Of a DNA stretch of 58,811 nt, positions 32,152 through 41,198 are shown one piece after another. Where the stretch lies: positions 1 through 58,811 of the forward strand of contig JAQUIZ010000006.1 of assembly GCA_028683355.1 (NCBI GenBank). The letters are read 5' to 3'. The first letter of the stretch is position 1. The number at the start of each line of letters is the position of its first letter. A model generated the notes under the pieces. It searched no databases. It saw only the letters and a program-made list of their open reading frames with translations, and had not been told where the DNA came from. The position numbers and the translations under genes were made by a program. The DNA comes from Fermentimonas sp. Its GTDB lineage: Bacteria > Bacteroidota > Bacteroidia > Bacteroidales > Dysgonomonadaceae.

Positions 32152-33462
32152 ATGCTTGAAAAGATATTTAAATTAAAGCAAAACAAGACAACAGTACGTA
32201 CAGAGTTGGTGGCGGGTGTTATTACCTTTCTGACTATGTCGTATATATTAGTCGTGAATCCAAATATTTTAAGTGCTGCAGGAATGGACAAGTCAGCCTT
32301 GTTTACAGCAACTGCTCTTGCAAGTGTTTTAGGTACTTTGTTTATGGCATTTATTCCTAATCTGCCTATAGCACAGGCTCCGGGTATGGGATTAAACTCC
32401 TTTTTTGCCTTCTCTGTTGTACTGGGACTTGGTTATTCATGGCAGATGGCTCTTACAGCAGTATTCATTGAGGGTATTATATTTGTAATTCTTACATTTT
32501 TTAATGTTCGTGAAATGATTGTGAAGAGCATTCCAAGTACAATAAAAGATGCTATTCCTGTAGGGATCGGACTTTTCATTACTTTCTTGGGATTGCAGAA
32601 TGCCGGACTTATTGTAAGAGATGAAAATACAATGATAACTCTTGGATCAATGTCAGATCCACATATTTGGGTTGCATCTTTAGGTCTAATTCTTACTGCT
32701 GTTTTATATTTTAAGAAAATTCATGGGTCTTTCCTTATTGGTATAGTTGCAGCAACTGTTTTTGCGCTGACATTAGGTTTGGTTCAGATGCCCTCAGGTG
32801 GTCTGGTGTCACTGCCCCCGAGTATATCTCCTATATTCATGAAATTTGAATGGGGCAACATCTTCACTTTAGATATGCTAATTATCGTATTTACATTCCT
32901 TTTTGTGAACTTGTTTGATACAATAGGAACATTATTAGGTGTTGCATCAAAAATAGGGTTAACTGATAAGGATGGAAGCTTTCCTCAGATAAAGAAAGCC
33001 CTTTTTGCAGATGCACTGGGGACTACTTTTGGAGCTGTTTTAGGAACCAGTACTGTAACTTCGTATGTAGAAAGTGCTTCTGGCGTTGCTGCAGGTGGCA
33101 GAACAGGTTTAACTGCACTTTCAACCGCAACAATGTTTTTCCTGGCGTTGTTTCTTGCCCCTTTGTTCCTAATGGTACCTGCTTCAGCAACTGCACCAGC
33201 TCTTATATTGGTGGGACTTTTTATGATTACATCTGTTGTTAGGATTAACTTCAATGATATGACAGAAGCACTGCCCGCCTTCCTTACTATAGTTATGATG
33301 CCTTTTGCATTCAGCATAGCTCAGGGAATTGTATTTGGTATGCTGTCTTTTGTATTACTAAAAGCATTAAGTGGAAAGTGGAAACATATTTCTGTTACAA
33401 TGTGGGTAATATTTGTACTATTTGTGATAAAACTTGTATTAGATGGAATGCAGGTTCTGTAG
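32152..33462 (+). CDS. NCS2 family purine/nucleobase permease (AzgA-like)
   Basis: Inner-membrane nucleobase:proton symporter, 436 aa, about 13 helices. Family marks: AGVITFLTMSYILVVNP (near residues 22-38), QAPGMGLNSFFAF and NLFDTIGTLLGVASK, followed by GTSTVTSYVESASGVAAGGRTGL. These are hallmarks of the AzgA/PbuG group, which take up adenine, guanine or hypoxanthine. I use the ATG at 32152; a GTG two codons earlier is possible. It pairs with the upstream DUF5020 barrel. Confidence 0.94.
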   Translation: MLEKIFKLKQNKTTVRTELVAGVITFLTMSYILVVNPNILSAAGMDKSALFTATALASVLGTLFMAFIPNLPIAQAPGMGLNSFFAFSVVLGLGYSWQMALTAVFIEGIIFVILTFFNVREMIVKSIPSTIKDAIPVGIGLFITFLGLQNAGLIVRDENTMITLGSMSDPHIWVASLGLILTAVLYFKKIHGSFLIGIVAATVFALTLGLVQMPSGGLVSLPPSISPIFMKFEWGNIFTLDMLIIVFTFLFVNLFDTIGTLLGVASKIGLTDKDGSFPQIKKALFADALGTTFGAVLGTSTVTSYVESASGVAAGGRTGLTALSTATMFFLALFLAPLFLMVPASATAPALILVGLFMITSVVRINFNDMTEALPAFLTIVMMPFAFSIAQGIVFGMLSFVLLKALSGKWKHISVTMWVIFVLFVIKLVLDGMQVL

Positions 33463-33474
33463 AATAGATTGACA

Positions 33475-35184
33475 ATGTTAAAGTCACGATATTTGTGTAC
33501 TATAAAAACCAGGCAGATATTTTTATTATTAATATTTGCTTGGTTTTTACTTAATCTTATCCAGTCTCTTTTTACTGAAATTGGGAATGATGAATCCTAT
33601 TATTGGGTGTACTCCCAATACTTGGATTGGGGATATTTTGATCACCCTCCCATGATAGCTTTAGTGATTAAGGTTGGGACTCTGCTTGCCGGAAATTCAT
33701 TACTTGGAGTACGTTTGATAGTAATGATAATGCAAGTTGTCTTTCTATACGTCCTCTACAAACTTCTTGAGATTGAAGATACGAGAGAAAATGTAGTTCT
33801 GTTTTTCTTAGTCTCATTTTCAGTGGTAATGCTGCAAGCTTACGGATTTATTGCTACTCCTGACTCGGTACTTTTATTTTTCACTGTTCTTTTTTTATGG
33901 AGTTACAGGTTTTATATCAAAAGTAACTATTCAGTAAAAGCTGCGCTTCTGATGGCTCTTTTTATGGCCGGATTAATGTACAGTAAATATCACGGTGCAC
34001 TGGTAATTATTTTCGTTATATTATCTAATCTAAAGTTGTTCAAAAAGAGTACTTTTTACTACTCAATCATTATTGCATTAATTCTATACATTCCGCATAT
34101 TTTGTGGCAGGTAAACCACGATTTCCCATCATTTAAATATCACCTCGTTGATCGCTCCAGAGGATTTGAGTGGAGCAATATGTTTGACTATTTAGTTAAT
34201 CAGCTGCCTGTATTTAATCCTTTTACTTTAGGGGCAGGTATATATGTTCTATTTATTAATAAGAAAGGGGATCTTTTTCAGCGTGCATTAAAGTACCTGA
34301 TGGGAGGATTTTTAATCTTTTTCGCTTTATGGACTTTCAAAAGTCGTGTCGAACCCCATTGGACAATCGTAGCATCGATACCAATGGTGATTCTGATATT
34401 ACGTGAAGCTGTTGAAAACGAAAAATTAAAACGTTACCTTTACAAAGTAGTTGCACCTTCACTGATATTAGTATTGGCAGCTCGTCTTTTCCTAATGATA
34501 GATGTTCTGCCTGTTAAAACTGAATGGCATGGAGACAAACAGAGAGTTTCGGATCTTTATGCAGTTGCAGGAGATCGCCCTGTTGTATTTACCTCTGGAT
34601 TCCAGATGCCGTCAAAATATAGGTTCTATACCGGCAGTGAGGCTCATGCTATGGGTGCATTGAATTATCGGAATACGCAATATGATATTTGGAGATTCGA
34701 CGAGTATTACCTCGGTCAGTCTGTTGTAATGGATTTCAGAAATGATACAACAGGAGTGGAGCCTACAGTAAGTGGAGAATCAGTCTTTAATCTAAAAGAA
34801 GTAGAGCAATATCAACCTTTCAAAAGGCTGAAAGTAATTCCGTCTATAAAAGACACTCCATTATCAACCCGAAAAATAAATGAGATGTCTGTTACGATAA
34901 ATAATCCATACGACAATACATTCTACATTAATCACCCATCAATGCCTTTACAGATATCGCTTGTATTCATAGCAGAAATTGATGGAAAGACTGTTAGAAA
35001 GAAGGTTCCCACAGTATCCACATTTGAGTCAGATAAAATACTTTCAGGCGAATCTGTTTCAGGGAATATTTTATTCGATCTATCTGAATATCCTACAGGT
35101 AAATATGATGTTTACTTTGCTGCAGGAACTACCGGAGTTTATCCGGCAACATTGGAGAAACCATGGAAAGTTGTTTTTGAATGA
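33475..35184 (+). CDS. GT39/ArnT-like membrane glycosyltransferase
   Basis: Integral membrane glycosyltransferase of the dolichyl-phosphate-mannose/ArnT type, 569 aa. The first loop has the acidic motif NDESYYW followed by GYFDHPPMIAL, diagnostic of the family; about ten helices follow, then a soluble C-terminal domain of roughly 200 residues. It would move a sugar from a lipid-phosphate carrier to lipid A or a surface glycan in the periplasm. The ATG at 33475 is used. Its stop overlaps the gtrA start (ATGA), so the two are coupled. Confidence 0.9.
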   Translation: MLKSRYLCTIKTRQIFLLLIFAWFLLNLIQSLFTEIGNDESYYWVYSQYLDWGYFDHPPMIALVIKVGTLLAGNSLLGVRLIVMIMQVVFLYVLYKLLEIEDTRENVVLFFLVSFSVVMLQAYGFIATPDSVLLFFTVLFLWSYRFYIKSNYSVKAALLMALFMAGLMYSKYHGALVIIFVILSNLKLFKKSTFYYSIIIALILYIPHILWQVNHDFPSFKYHLVDRSRGFEWSNMFDYLVNQLPVFNPFTLGAGIYVLFINKKGDLFQRALKYLMGGFLIFFALWTFKSRVEPHWTIVASIPMVILILREAVENEKLKRYLYKVVAPSLILVLAARLFLMIDVLPVKTEWHGDKQRVSDLYAVAGDRPVVFTSGFQMPSKYRFYTGSEAHAMGALNYRNTQYDIWRFDEYYLGQSVVMDFRNDTTGVEPTVSGESVFNLKEVEQYQPFKRLKVIPSIKDTPLSTRKINEMSVTINNPYDNTFYINHPSMPLQISLVFIAEIDGKTVRKKVPTVSTFESDKILSGESVSGNILFDLSEYPTGKYDVYFAAGTTGVYPATLEKPWKVVFE

Positions 35185-35564
35185 TTACTGAGTTATTAAT
35201 TAAATTTATAAAGTTTGGTGTTGTTGGTTTATCCGGAACAGCTGTTGATTTCTTTTTCACGTGGATATGCAAGGAAAAATTAAAGTGGAATAAATTTATA
35301 TCTAACTCTATCGGTTTTTCAATTGCAGCTACAACAAACTATATATTAAACCGTATTTGGACATTCGAAAGTAGCAGTCCGGAGGTTGGTCGTGAATATT
35401 TGTCCTTTTTCACCATTTCTTTAATTGGTCTGGTATTGAATAATCTTTTTATTTACCTTTTTCATGAAAAACTAAAGATTAACTTCTATCTTTCAAAAGC
35501 ATTTGCAATTGCATTGGTGTCGATTTGGAACTTCATACCAAATTATTTGTTTACTTTTAAGTAA
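35181..35564 (+). CDS. GtrA family membrane protein
   Basis: Small four-helix membrane protein, 127 aa, of the GtrA/flippase-like family: KFGVVGLSGTAVDFFFTW at the N-terminus and NYILNRIWTF in the middle are the family signatures. GtrA proteins are thought to move polyprenyl-phosphate sugars across the inner membrane. Its ATGA overlap with the GT39 gene suggests that it supplies that enzyme with its lipid-linked sugar. No GtrB-type polyprenyl glycosyltransferase is adjacent. Confidence 0.9.
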   Translation: MITELLIKFIKFGVVGLSGTAVDFFFTWICKEKLKWNKFISNSIGFSIAATTNYILNRIWTFESSSPEVGREYLSFFTISLIGLVLNNLFIYLFHEKLKINFYLSKAFAIALVSIWNFIPNYLFTFK

Positions 35565-35581
35565 GCCGCAGGTCTATTCAT

Positions 35582-35612
35582 TTGCATTTTACACAGTTAA
35601 TAGTTACTTTTG
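35582..35612 (+). promoter_or_regulatory. Promoter of efp
   Basis: TTG (35582-35584), 20-bp spacer, TACTTTTG (35605-35612): both promoter elements at the ideal spacing, about 49 bp before efp. Confidence 0.68.
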
Positions 35613-35660
35613 CACTCAGATACAATTAATTATCTTATAGAATAACAATTACAAATATTT

Positions 35661-36227
35661 ATGGCAACAACCGCTGATTTCAGGAACGGAATGTGCATCG
35701 ACCTTGACGGTCAATATTACTTCATTACTGAATTTCTTCATGTAAAACCAGGTAAAGGGGCAGCATTCGTTCGTACTAAACTTAAGAATGTTACTACCGG
35801 CAGGGTATTAGATAAAACTTTCAATTCGGGTGTAAAAGTTGATGAAGTTCGTATAGAAAGAAGACCATTTCAATATCTCTATAAAGATGATATGGGATAT
35901 AACTTTATGAATACTGAGACATTTGAGCAGATTCCTATTCCTGGTGAACAAATTGACGGAGTACAATTCCTTAAAGAAGGAGACATTGTAGAAGTGCAAA
36001 TTCATGCTGATAGTGGTACCATTCTTACAGCTGAGATGCCTGTACATGTAGTTCTTGAAGTGACTTACACAGAACCGGGAATTAAAGGTGATACAGCAAC
36101 AAATGCATTGAAACCTGCCACAATGGAAACCGGAGCTGAAGTAAGAGTTCCATTATTTATTGACACAGGAGAGAAAATTAAAATAGATACCCGCAACGGC
36201 TCTTATGTAGAGAGAGTTAGGGAGTAA
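35661..36227 (+). CDS. efp: Elongation factor P
   Basis: Translation factor that rescues ribosomes stalled at polyproline, 188 aa, three beta domains. The tip lysine that is modified in other bacteria corresponds to Lys32 in [15 protein letters not shown]. No EpmA/EpmB or other modification gene is nearby, so the modification state is unknown. It has its own promoter and is closed by a strong terminator, so it is a single-gene unit. Confidence 0.98.
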   Translation: MATTADFRNGMCIDLDGQYYFITEFLHVKPGKGAAFVRTKLKNVTTGRVLDKTFNSGVKVDEVRIERRPFQYLYKDDMGYNFMNTETFEQIPIPGEQIDGVQFLKEGDIVEVQIHADSGTILTAEMPVHVVLEVTYTEPGIKGDTATNALKPATMETGAEVRVPLFIDTGEKIKIDTRNGSYVERVRE

Positions 36228-36256
36228 TTGAGATATTTATTATCACTTATAACAGG

Positions 36257-36286
36257 GAGCTGCTCTTTTAGAGCAGCTCTTTTTTT
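36257..36286 (+). terminator. Intrinsic terminator after efp
   Basis: GAGCTGCTC (36257-36265), loop TTTTA, GAGCAGCTC (36271-36279), then seven Ts. Perfect 9-bp stem; the best terminator in the window. Confidence 0.9.
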
Positions 36287-36318
36287 GACTTAATTCAGCC
36301 CCTTCTCACCCAAAGATT

Positions 36319-36373
36319 GCTTATACATAGCTAATGTACAGATAAGCTATTTATAAGCGATCTATAAGTAATC
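36319..36373. repeat. Degenerate 11-bp tandem repeat, five units
   Basis: Consecutive 11-nt units GCTTATACATA, GCTAATGTACA, GATAAGCTATT, TATAAGCGATC, TATAAGTAATC. The last three share ATAAG at an exact 11-bp spacing (36342, 36353, 36364). It lies between the efp terminator and radC, in the only non-coding stretch of that locus. It shares period and TAAG core with the array at 11255-11320. Confidence 0.65.
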
Positions 36374-36463
36374 TAGCACCGAGGTGCATATGATTCCCAT
36401 ACGATATTACACTTCGTAAACAGGTAATTACTATTGGTCTGTAAATAAGTAAATACTTTTATG

Positions 36464-36471
36464 TATATTTG
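36464..36471 (+). promoter_or_regulatory. -7 element for radC
   Basis: TATATTTG, exact consensus, 26 bp before the radC start. The nearest upstream TTG (36434-36436) is 27 bp away, too far for the normal spacing. Confidence 0.45.
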
Positions 36472-36496
36472 TTCTGTTAAAGAGCGGTAAGTCATA

Positions 36497-37186
36497 ATGA
36501 GCAAGTTAAGTATAAAGGAGTGGGCTGAGGAAGACCGGCCCCGTGAAAAGTTGTTATTGAAAGGCGTTTCAACACTATCTGACTCAGAGCTGATAGCAAT
36601 CCTTATTGGCTCGGGTAATAGTGAGCAAAGTGCAGTTGAACTCGGGAAAAGCATACTGAACGAAGCAGATAACGATCTGAATAAGCTTGCAAGGATGAGT
36701 GTGACTGATTTGATACAAAAATTCAAGGGAATTGGAGAGGCGAAAGCAGTAACAATAGTTGCAGCACTCGAACTTGGACGAAGAAGAAAAGCTGTTGAGT
36801 CGGTAAAACGAAGGAAGATCACTTCTTCCAGAATTGCATACGAAGAGTTTGTTCCTAAGCTCACTGATTTGAATCATGAAGAGACCTGGGTGCTTCTAAC
36901 TGACAGATCTAACAGAGTTGTTACAGAAGTACAGGTAAGCAGAGGCGGAATATCAGGAACTGTTGTAGATATCAGGCTTATACTTCGAGAAGCTTTAAAA
37001 TATTATGCTTCAGGAATATTTTTAGGTCATAACCACCCATCTGAAAACTGCAGACCTAGTCCGCAGGATACTCAAATAACAAAAAAACTCAAAGAGGCTG
37101 CTCATTGGATGGACATAGTACTGCTCGACCACATCATAGTGTGTGGTGACCGATATTTTAGTTTTGCAGATGAGGGAATCATCTGA
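36497..37186 (+). CDS. radC: RadC family JAB-domain protein
   Basis: 229 aa. An N-terminal helix-hairpin-helix region (LSDSELIAILIGSG and KFKGIGEAKAVTI) and a C-terminal JAMM metallopeptidase-like domain with HNHPSEN...SPQDTQITKKL (zinc His-His and Asp). RadC was named as a DNA repair protein, but that role is doubtful in E. coli; its true activity is open. Here it is chromosomal, with no mobile-element signs nearby. It heads a plus-strand set radC, DUF59, lpxH and DUF1080 with gaps of 32-51 bp. Confidence 0.93.
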   Translation: MSKLSIKEWAEEDRPREKLLLKGVSTLSDSELIAILIGSGNSEQSAVELGKSILNEADNDLNKLARMSVTDLIQKFKGIGEAKAVTIVAALELGRRRKAVESVKRRKITSSRIAYEEFVPKLTDLNHEETWVLLTDRSNRVVTEVQVSRGGISGTVVDIRLILREALKYYASGIFLGHNHPSENCRPSPQDTQITKKLKEAAHWMDIVLLDHIIVCGDRYFSFADEGII

Positions 37187-37237
37187 AGAATTTAAACAAT
37201 TATGCCGTATTTAGGTTAAATAAAAAAACATTAGATT

Positions 37238-37555
37238 ATGAACGAAGAATTACAAGCTTTACAAGATAAAATAGTGGTCATGCTGCGTACATGTTATGAC
37301 CCTGAAATTCCGGTAAATATATATGATCTGGGGATGATTTATGATGTGGATGTTGATGAAGGTAATAATGTTACCATCGAAATGACATTCACTTCACCTG
37401 CCTGTCCTGCTGCTGACTTTATTCTGATGGATGTTCAGATGAAGGTTGAATCGATTGAAGAGGTAAATAACGTGAATCTTAATCTTACATTTGATCCTCC
37501 CTGGGATCAGTCCATGATGAGTGAAGAGGCTTTACTCGAATTAGGAATGATGTAG
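37238..37555 (+). CDS. DUF59/MIP18 family Fe-S assembly protein
   Basis: 105 aa. The DUF59 fold is evident from DPEIPVNIYDLGMIYDV (residues 21-37) and FTSPACPAADF with conserved Cys56. These proteins (SufT/PaaD/MIP18) help build or insert iron-sulfur clusters. It has no suf genes around it, so the specific job is inferred from the family alone. Confidence 0.9.
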   Translation: MNEELQALQDKIVVMLRTCYDPEIPVNIYDLGMIYDVDVDEGNNVTIEMTFTSPACPAADFILMDVQMKVESIEEVNNVNLNLTFDPPWDQSMMSEEALLELGMM

Positions 37556-37587
37556 CGGTATTCTAAGTACTCTGAAAAACAGTTGTT

Positions 37588-38331
37588 GTGAGTAAAAAAG
37601 TATATTTTCTCTCTGACGCCCATCTTGGGGCAAAAACACACCGGGACTCCCTTGAAGCAGAGAAGAAACTGTGTCGCTGGCTTGATCATGTCAAGCAAGA
37701 CGCAGATTCAATCTATCTGATGGGAGATATATTCGATTACTGGTATGAATACAAATATGTAGTTCCTAAAGGCTTTACCCGACTTCTTGGCAAGCTAGCA
37801 GAAGTGACAGACTCAGGGGTTGAGGTTCATTTTTTTATAGGGAATCATGATATATGGCTTACAGATTATCTGTCGAAGGAGTGTGGTATGATACTGCATT
37901 TCGAGCCTTTAATTGTTGATATAAAGGGTAGAAAGTTCTTTCTTGCACATGGTGACGGTCTTGGAGACGATTCCAGGTCATTCCACTTTCTCAGAAAAGT
38001 TTTTCATAATAAGTTTCTCAGAAAATGTTTTTCTGCAATTCATCCAAGATGGACTGTACCTCTTGCACATGCATGGTCGAGTGATAGTCGCGAAAAAGGA
38101 GGTGTTATAGAATATCTGGGTGAAGATAACGAATACCTGATACTTTTCTCAAAAGAAAAATTAAAAGAGATAAATGGTATTGATTATTTTATCTACGGGC
38201 ATCGTCATATATTACTCAATTTGGCCATTGCTAAACATAGCAGGGTCGTAATTTTAGGTGATTGGATAACCTTATTCTCATACGCCGAATTTGATGGTGA
38301 AAACCTATTGCTGAAACGCTGGGAACAATAA
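37588..38331 (+). CDS. lpxH: UDP-2,3-diacylglucosamine diphosphatase
   Basis: Lipid A biosynthesis enzyme cleaving UDP-2,3-diacylglucosamine to lipid X, 247 aa, a calcineurin-like phosphoesterase. Metal-site motifs in order: FLSDAHLG (Asp10, His12), MGDIFDYW (Asp47), GNHD (Asn86, His87), HGDG (His121) and YGHRH near 204-208. The start is GTG at 37588 (MSKKVYFLSD), the natural beginning of the domain. lpxB is at 53087 in the same window. Confidence 0.9.
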   Translation: MSKKVYFLSDAHLGAKTHRDSLEAEKKLCRWLDHVKQDADSIYLMGDIFDYWYEYKYVVPKGFTRLLGKLAEVTDSGVEVHFFIGNHDIWLTDYLSKECGMILHFEPLIVDIKGRKFFLAHGDGLGDDSRSFHFLRKVFHNKFLRKCFSAIHPRWTVPLAHAWSSDSREKGGVIEYLGEDNEYLILFSKEKLKEINGIDYFIYGHRHILLNLAIAKHSRVVILGDWITLFSYAEFDGENLLLKRWEQ

Positions 38332-38381
38332 GTCAGATGTTCATAAATAAAGTGTTTATCAATTATAACAATTTAAATTTT

Positions 38382-39119
38382 ATGAAAATGAGAAATGCAT
38401 GGATGTTTCTGATTACAGTTCTTCTCTTTGTTTCATGCTCTGCTTCACGGGCTAAAGTTAACGAACTCACAAAATCAGAAGAAAAACAGGGATGGGAGCT
38501 GCTATTTAATGGTAAGGATTTTACAGGATGGCGGCAGTATAATGGCAACAGTGTGCCGGAAAACTGGACAATTGAGGATGGTGCTATGAAAGTATTTAAA
38601 GCCGAAAGAGCACGTCCCGGACAAGGAGTGGGTGGTGATATGATTTACTTTCCTAAACAGTTCAAGAACTTTGAATTGTCTATTGACTGGAAAACTGAGA
38701 AAGAGGGCAATTCCGGTATATTTTACTATGTACGTGAAGAAAAAGGGAAAGCAGTATACAGCTCTTCTCCTGAAGTGCAAATCCTGGATAATGAATATGC
38801 AAGCGATAATAAAATTGACTCACATCTGGCAGGCTCGTTATATGATATGCTTCCCGCAGATCCTAAGACAGTAAATCCTTATGGAGAATGGAACAACATA
38901 GTTATACGTGTTGATAATGGTAAGGTTACTCATACACAAAATGGGGTAAAGGTTGTTGAATATACACTTTGGTCAAATGAATGGGATGAACTGGTAGAAA
39001 ACAGTAAATTTAAAAACTTCCCAGGTTTTCAGGAAGGAATATCTAAAGAAGGATACATTGGATTACAAGATCACGGATACTCAATCTGGTTCCGTAATGT
39101 GAAAATCAGAGAACTATAA
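38382..39119 (+). CDS. DUF1080 (3-keto-disaccharide hydrolase-like) lipoprotein
   Basis: 245 aa from the ATG at 38382 (MKMRNAWMF); the reading frame is open upstream without a signal there. Lipoprotein signal with Cys19 (LFVSC). The DUF1080 concanavalin-like domain is clear: WELLFNGKDFTGWRQYNG, ENWTIEDGAMKV, GNSGIFYYV and GYIGLQDHGYSIWFRNVKIREL. Some members hydrolyse 3-keto-glucosides made by Gfo/Idh/MocA oxidases; two such oxidoreductases are in this window but not adjacent. Closed by an intrinsic terminator. Confidence 0.88.
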   Translation: MKMRNAWMFLITVLLFVSCSASRAKVNELTKSEEKQGWELLFNGKDFTGWRQYNGNSVPENWTIEDGAMKVFKAERARPGQGVGGDMIYFPKQFKNFELSIDWKTEKEGNSGIFYYVREEKGKAVYSSSPEVQILDNEYASDNKIDSHLAGSLYDMLPADPKTVNPYGEWNNIVIRVDNGKVTHTQNGVKVVEYTLWSNEWDELVENSKFKNFPGFQEGISKEGYIGLQDHGYSIWFRNVKIREL

Positions 39120-39125
39120 ATTGCT

Positions 39126-39168
39126 TCGGGTTGCCATTATTGAAGACAGCAGCCCGATTCTTTTTTTT
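39126..39168 (+). terminator. Intrinsic terminator after the DUF1080 gene
   Basis: TCGGGTTGC (39126-39134) pairs with GCAGCCCGA (39149-39157), one G-T pair, 14-nt loop, then TTCTTTTTTTT. It separates convergent units. Confidence 0.7.
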
Positions 39169-39170
39169 AT

Positions 39171-39704
39171 TTACTTTAGTCTTTTAAAGAAATCCCAAAT
39201 TACAATACCTGCAGTAACAGAAACATTAAGAGAGTGTTTGGTTCCATATTGAGGGATTTCTATACAACCGTCAGAAGAGTTAACCACATTTTGATCTACC
39301 CCATGTACCTCATGGCCTAAGATTACGGCATACTTTTTGTTTTTATCTAATTCGACAGATTCCAGTGATTGGCTGTTTTCAGCCTGTTCTATTGAATATA
39401 CAATATATCCTTCCTGTTTTAGCATTCCAAGCGCAGACATTGTATCATTATAGTATCTCCATTTTACAGAATCTTCAGCTCCAAGGGCGGTTTTGTGTAT
39501 CTCAACATTTGGTGGTGTTGCAGTAATGCCACACAGTAAGATTTCCTCAATACGAAATGCATCACTGGTTCTGAATACTGAACCTATATTATTTTGACTT
39601 CTTACATTGTCAAGAACCACCACAAGCGGGATTTTTACTGCCTCGCGGAACTCTTCCAAGTTAATTCGGTTAAGTTCTTCAAGTTTTAATTTTCTTCTTT
39701 TCAT
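39171..39704 (-). CDS. TrmH family RNA methyltransferase
   Basis: SPOUT-class RNA 2'-O-methyltransferase, 177 aa, catalytic domain only with a short basic N-terminus. Motifs: VLDNVRSQNNIGSVFRTSDAF with the catalytic Arg, VILGHEVHGVDQ and IEIPQYGTKHSLNVSVTAGI. The short form resembles TrmL-like or TrmH-like enzymes; target unknown. Last gene of the long minus-strand operon, 55 bp after a glycosyltransferase. A longer SpoU enzyme is at 4496-5284. Confidence 0.92.
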   Translation of the reverse strand: MKRRKLKLEELNRINLEEFREAVKIPLVVVLDNVRSQNNIGSVFRTSDAFRIEEILLCGITATPPNVEIHKTALGAEDSVKWRYYNDTMSALGMLKQEGYIVYSIEQAENSQSLESVELDKNKKYAVILGHEVHGVDQNVVNSSDGCIEIPQYGTKHSLNVSVTAGIVIWDFFKRLK

Positions 39705-39759
39705 TATTATTTGACTTCCATTTTAATGCTTCGCATTCTTAATAATGCAAACAGCAAAA

Positions 39760-40479
39760 TTACTTAATAACAAACCTGACAACAAACCAGAGATGATGTA
39801 AAAAAGTAGAGAATTTACCGTAATGTTTTACCATTATTTGATATCTCTCCTTGAGAGATTTTTTGCGGTTGGTGGTTGTCATACCTTCATTCAGGTAGTT
39901 GATTAAAATAAGATTTGTATTGATGATGGCTTTTGACTTCTTCAACATGCGAATTGACCAATCAAAATCAGAAGAGAAATTATAACTCAGGTCATAAGGT
40001 TCAGTAATCTCCCTTCTCACTATAAATGCCTGGTGGCAAACTAACATACCTTCTTTAAAACTTTTCCATGTAAGTTTATCAGGAGCTTTCAATCTTCTCA
40101 TATGAAGAAAATTGCCGTTATTGTCAACGATCGCTGTCTCTCCATAAATTATATCAGCGGGTTCATCTGATTGCATAATTAACTCTACTGTGTCTGCAGC
40201 AAAAAATGTGTCACCTGCATTCAGAAAACAGAGATAATCCCCGGTAGACATTTTGATACCCTTGTTCATAGCGTCATACAGCCCTTTGTCCGGTTCACTT
40301 ATCCATTTTAGTTTATCATTTTCATATTTGTGAACCAGGTCAATGGTGTTGTCTGTCGATTTTCCATCAACTATAATATGTTCAATATAAGGATAGGACT
40401 GTGAACTGATGCTGCTTAAGGTCCGTTCCAGCGTTTGTTCTGCGTTAAAGGTTACGGTTATTATTGATAATTTTTTCAT
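39760..40479 (-). CDS. GT2 glycosyltransferase
   Basis: Family 2 glycosyltransferase, 239 aa, GT-A fold, resembling WbbS-type enzymes: start SIITVTFNAEQTLERTLSS, IVDGKSTDNT, EPDKGLYDAMNKGI, and the DXD-like loop FLNAGDTFF. It transfers a sugar in surface polysaccharide or O-antigen synthesis at the cytoplasmic face. Its start overlaps the end of the upstream methyltransferase by 4 bp. Confidence 0.9.
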   Translation of the reverse strand: MKKLSIITVTFNAEQTLERTLSSISSQSYPYIEHIIVDGKSTDNTIDLVHKYENDKLKWISEPDKGLYDAMNKGIKMSTGDYLCFLNAGDTFFAADTVELIMQSDEPADIIYGETAIVDNNGNFLHMRRLKAPDKLTWKSFKEGMLVCHQAFIVRREITEPYDLSYNFSSDFDWSIRMLKKSKAIINTNLILINYLNEGMTTTNRKKSLKERYQIMVKHYGKFSTFLHHLWFVVRFVIK

Positions 40480-41198
40480 TTTCTGGCATAAATGGCTATA
40501 AATGGAGACAAAAATTTACTTTTAAAAGGAAATGACTTAACAATGTAACTTAGCATTTTTATCCATTTTCTTTTATTTTTATTCTCTGGTTTAGGTTCTA
40601 ACCATAACATAGGTTTGCCAATATACTCAACAGTTAAATCACTCAGATTAAACCTATCCATAATATATTCAAGATAAGGAATCTCCATTGATTTTAAGTT
40701 ATGTGCATCAAGATTCTGTCTGTCAAACCTTCGCTGAATAGTTCCATTCAGACCAAGAAAATTTGGGATTAAGATAAGAAGTTGACCGTCTTCTGAAAGC
40801 AGATCTACATGGCGGCTGATTACATCAACTGTGTCTTCAAAATGTTCGATAAAACCGGATGAAAAAACAACATCATATTTCCTTTCGGATTTAAAATTAA
40901 AAAAATCAGTATGTATGCACTTGATACTATTCAGAGGTAAACTATTAATCCTCTCGAAATTTCTAACGGTGTCATTATTAAGGTGAAAGTCCAATAATGT
41001 TACATCTTGAATTCCATGATTATAAAAATAGGCAGAGATCTGACCCGGAAATCCGCCAATTTCAATAAAGCTTTTGCCACTTATGAGTTGAGACATAAAC
41101 TTTTTGAAAACAACCTTATCCGGAATTTTATCATACTGAAAATTTCCCCAATACTCTTCCCAGTGTGCCTGGTCTGTTATTTTGTTTTCACTCTTCAT
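40476..41198 (-). CDS. Class I SAM-dependent methyltransferase
   Basis: About 240 aa from the ATG at 41198 (MKSENKITDQAHWEEYWGNFQ). The SAM site is FIEIGGFPGQIS with DVVFSSGFIEHF as motif II/III. It lies between glycosyltransferases and overlaps the GT4 gene end by 11 bp and the next GT2 by 4 bp, so it probably methylates a sugar of the same glycan. Direct evidence for that is lacking. Confidence 0.88.
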   Translation of the reverse strand: MKSENKITDQAHWEEYWGNFQYDKIPDKVVFKKFMSQLISGKSFIEIGGFPGQISAYFYNHGIQDVTLLDFHLNNDTVRNFERINSLPLNSIKCIHTDFFNFKSERKYDVVFSSGFIEHFEDTVDVISRHVDLLSEDGQLLILIPNFLGLNGTIQRRFDRQNLDAHNLKSMEIPYLEYIMDRFNLSDLTVEYIGKPMLWLEPKPENKNKRKWIKMLSYIVKSFPFKSKFLSPFIAIYARK

